Source of the DNA: Mytilus trossulus
Lineage: Eukaryota; Mollusca; Bivalvia; Mytilida; Mytilidae
DNA length: 64,000 nucleotides
Direction: 5' to 3'
NCBI RefSeq assembly: GCF_036588685.1
Contig: NC_086376.1
Span: forward strand, 57,807,166 to 57,871,165
Below, piece by piece: positions 61,240 to 64,000 of this stretch. The position numbers and the translations under genes are program-made. Within the stretch, counting starts at the first letter, position 1; each line of letters begins with the position of its first letter. The notes beneath the pieces are model-generated. The model worked only from the letters and a program-made list of their open reading frames with translations. It made no database searches and was not told the DNA's origin.

Positions 61240-62819
61240 TCCTGCTTCTTAAATCCATTTGCTCATCTTACATAACGGCTTTTAATTGAAATGACTTTGG
61301 CAGAAGTCGTGAAGTAAGGATAAGACAAGAAAACCACGTGATTTTTTCACCAATGACAGCTGATAAATTTAATTCCAAAATATTAAGTAAATATTAATGT
61401 TTGTCCAAAATTACATATATCTTGATAAGTTATACACAACTATTCCTCTAAATTCATAACACGTCGATCTTGCTGGATTATCGTGATTATTTTTGGGGTT
61501 TGTTTGGTCGAGAAAGCATTAATGAAAGTAACAATATTAAAATAGAAAATGTGCTCTCTACGTAAAAACGTCATTTACCAATTTTATCATTTCATTTAAC
61601 ACGCATTTTTTATATTTGTTTAAGTAATTATTAGCATATGATTACAAATGAAAATATGAAGGAAGTAATGTCCTTTAAAGTTGACGTTCCAGAGGAGGGT
61701 GTGTATTGGTGATTCTTTAATGCATGTACGTATGTCGTAGTATACCTACGTCTGGATTTTAGCTTAAATGTTATGCACATAATTCTTTTGAAAGCGTGCA
61801 ATTGAAGGTGCATTTGTTTGGTCATCAAACAATCAAATTTACTGGAGCTTCGTCAATCGACTCGTTACAATGTCTCGTCTGCGTAGCTGAATGATGAAAT
61901 TCAGACCAATACACTGATAAAAATATACAGAAGCATATTACCCTTTGTCATTGAAAGCTGTAAATTGAACAAGTCGACAGTTCTTTACTGACTAAGGTGT
62001 ATGAGCTTTGCTTAGTGTTGAAGGTCGATCATTGCATATTTAATCATGTACACCTTCAATCATTACATTTTTTAAATATGGTTGACCTTATTGCATATAT
62101 AGCATCTATAAACTATACTTAACGAGGAAAACTTGAAATTGATCAATGAACCATGGCAATGAGGCCATGGTTAGATAATTCCCAGACAAACATATATACC
62201 TTGCAATCATTCCATACACCAACAGTTGACCTATCGCAGTATTAGAAACACAGAAAAAATAACAAACTTAACATTGAGCAATGATACATGAAAACGCGGA
62301 CTTCTACACCTATATATGATGCCATAAATCACATATAATTGACATATTGCTAATAGTATCTAAGATAAAGCGCTTGAGCTCGAAAACTTGAACTCGGCCT
62401 TGAAAACTGGACTTTTAAAGGATACAATTTCGTGATATTTTTTACTGATAAGTATGATGTCTAGGAAAACTAATATGCAAAATGATCATGTGAAAGATAT
62501 TTGGTAGCTCACCAGGCAGTAGCATCTGCCCTTTATATTTAAATTTCTAAATTTGTAACATTCTCTTGAAATAAGCACAATAGTGCATACGCTGAAATAT
62601 CTCGCCTTCCTTACTAATCATTGGTATTACTAGAACACACCCGAGATATCGCGGGTCCGTGCCTAAATTAAAGTATATAACTATGCGCAAGCCTTATTTT
62701 AGTATTATTAGTCACGGTCATCTGAAAAAGTCATGCCAATTATAAGATACACAGTTTTCTCTGCTTTCAAATCTTTCCGTTTGAACCCGTCGAACTGGAA
62801 CTGATCAATTTTTGGTAAT
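61240..62819. other. Upstream flank of the cystine-knot gene
   Basis: No gene or clear promoter element seen. 61990-62040 has a diverged GCTTTGCTTAGTGTTGAAGG repeat box. Confidence 0.4.
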
Positions 62820-63310
62820 AAAAATTATTTGGAAAACAAAAGGTCCTGGAATGGAGTATTTTTTAATCAACAGCATTGTCCTATATTAGTTATAAATAAA
62901 GTTGAATTCTTTGATTCGCTGTTTTACGTCATGCCTATACGCCTTATTTTTAGTCCAGATTTTTAGTATTCGTATTGTTATCTTAGGAAGTCTTACTGAT
63001 TAAAATACTACAATAGGTAATTGACAATTTAGTAGTGTCAACCCTGTGATTATATAAGTCCTGAATACACCGTTTGTTGGTGCGCCTGTCAGATGCGGAA
63101 CGTACAGATAAGGTAATAGGTAACAGATGAATATACTATTGGTTCGGTATCGGACTGGACCCGGAACTTCTTAATTATTGGCAATATTAATAACGCGGAA
63201 AACAAAAAGGCCTGGAGTGGTGTAATTTTTAATCTACACCTTTGTACTATATTAGTTATATATAAAGTTGAATTCTTTGATTCGTCGTTTTTACGTGATG
63301 ACGGCTGACA
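62820..63310. repeat. Diverged direct duplication, ~360 bp apart
   Basis: GGAAAACAAAAGGTCCTGGA with CTATATTAGTTATAAATAA and AAAGTTGAATTCTTTGATTC (62830-62930) recurs at 63199-63300 with about 10-15% differences by eye. Confidence 0.65.
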
Positions 63311-63339
63311 AATTGGACCTCGTAATTTTAGTATTATAG

Positions 63340-63495
63340 ATATTGATAGTCCTAAATATAAAGCTTTATTACAAGTCTTCCTTACTAATCATTGGTATTA
63401 TATTGATAGTCCTAAATATAAAGCTTTATTACAAGTCTTCCTTACTAATCATTGGTATTAAATTGATAGTCCTAAATATAAAGCTTTATAACAAC
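63340..63495. repeat. 60-bp tandem repeat, ~2.5 copies
   Basis: ATTGATAGTCCTAAATATAA then AGCTTTATTACAAGTC and TTCCTTACTAATCATTGG repeat with an exact 60-bp period. The short ORF here is a repeat reading. A CCTTACTAATCATTGGTATT box also occurs alone at 62609-62628. Confidence 0.9.
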
Positions 63496-64000
63496 TGTCA
63501 CATAAACTTAACATCAACCAAGAAAACTAAACATTGAGCAACGAACCATGAAAATGAGATAAAGGTCATCTGAACCATGCCAGGCAGACATGTACAGCTA
63601 ACAATTCTTCCATACAACAAATATAGTTGAACTATTGCTTTTAGTTTGATGAGGTCAAGGTCAGTATAGGACATACAATCGATGTATTAACAAAGAAAAG
63701 TTTAAGTTACGAAACTACTATGGAACACGGAAATCAAGAATCTAACTGACTATTTGAAAAAAAAGGATAGAGAAAAGCGATAAGAGACATATACATTTAA
63801 AGATCAGAGAAAAGTATTATTGGCAAGATTTATGTATAAATACAGTGCATTCAATTTAACTTTTGCACTTTTAAGGTATGGGAATTCTTTTAGGTTTCAT
63901 TGGTATTTCCTCTTGTACTTTTGCAATGTTTAATTCGTAATATATATTCATGACCAGAACCTTAGCTTGAACAATTATGTTATTTGTTTTAACTTTGCAT

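Noticed and set aside
1..64000. tRNA and rRNA genes
   Set aside because: I looked for GTTCGAATCC-type T-loops and conserved rRNA blocks and saw none that fold into a cloverleaf or match.

Overview
The window looks like genomic DNA of a bivalve mollusc, most probably a marine mussel (Mytilus-like). It is AT-rich eukaryotic DNA with GT-AG introns, and several dispersed repeats in it match ones I recall from Mytilus sequence. Three spliced protein-coding genes can be assembled completely, and a fourth, very unusual locus fills the first 18.8 kb.

Layout. (1) 1-18866: a tandem array of about 217 units of ~86 bp. Every unit is a complete intron/exon module: a 62-nt intron (GTATGT donor, TCTAAT branch-like site, T-rich tract, CAG acceptor) followed by a 24-nt micro-exon. 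Nineteen units carry a related 27-nt micro-exon instead. Both exon lengths are multiples of three and all introns have the same phase, so a spliced product would be (GRVADGIA)n with scattered GRVAYRTFE repeats. The last unit runs into a plausible terminal exon with an in-frame stop. The edge copies differ from the core mainly by synonymous changes, which supports this reading frame. This is the candidate undescribed system. (2) 18867-31810: gene-poor, AT-rich DNA with dispersed repeats. (3) 31811-34663 (+): a two-exon Hmx homeobox gene. (4) 34800-41398: repeats, including a bounded 1.76-kb element. (5) 41399-46222 (-): a complete four-exon LSM1 gene whose first intron (3.65 kb) is a nest of inverted-repeat transposons. 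(6) 47061-48420: a MITE with an 8-bp target duplication and a decayed LINE reverse transcriptase. (7) 49312-50922: a 1.6-kb foldback element with perfect 36-bp inverted termini and an interior built of short self-complementary tandem repeats. (8) 54590-55255: two more palindromic elements, one with its exact empty site preserved in an adjacent duplicate. (9) 57410-61239 (-): a five-exon gene for a secreted, furin-type proprotein with an IL-17-like cystine-knot domain. (10) 61240-64000: short duplications and no gene.

The three ordinary genes are not functionally linked: Hmx is a developmental transcription factor, LSM1 a subunit of the cytoplasmic mRNA-decay ring, and the cystine-knot gene a secreted signal. 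What unites the window is its load of hairpin-forming elements. At least eight foldback or palindromic elements occur between 24 kb and 58 kb, four of them with target-site duplications. Gene models were built by eye from splice signals, reading frame and family resemblance; no alignment or search was run.
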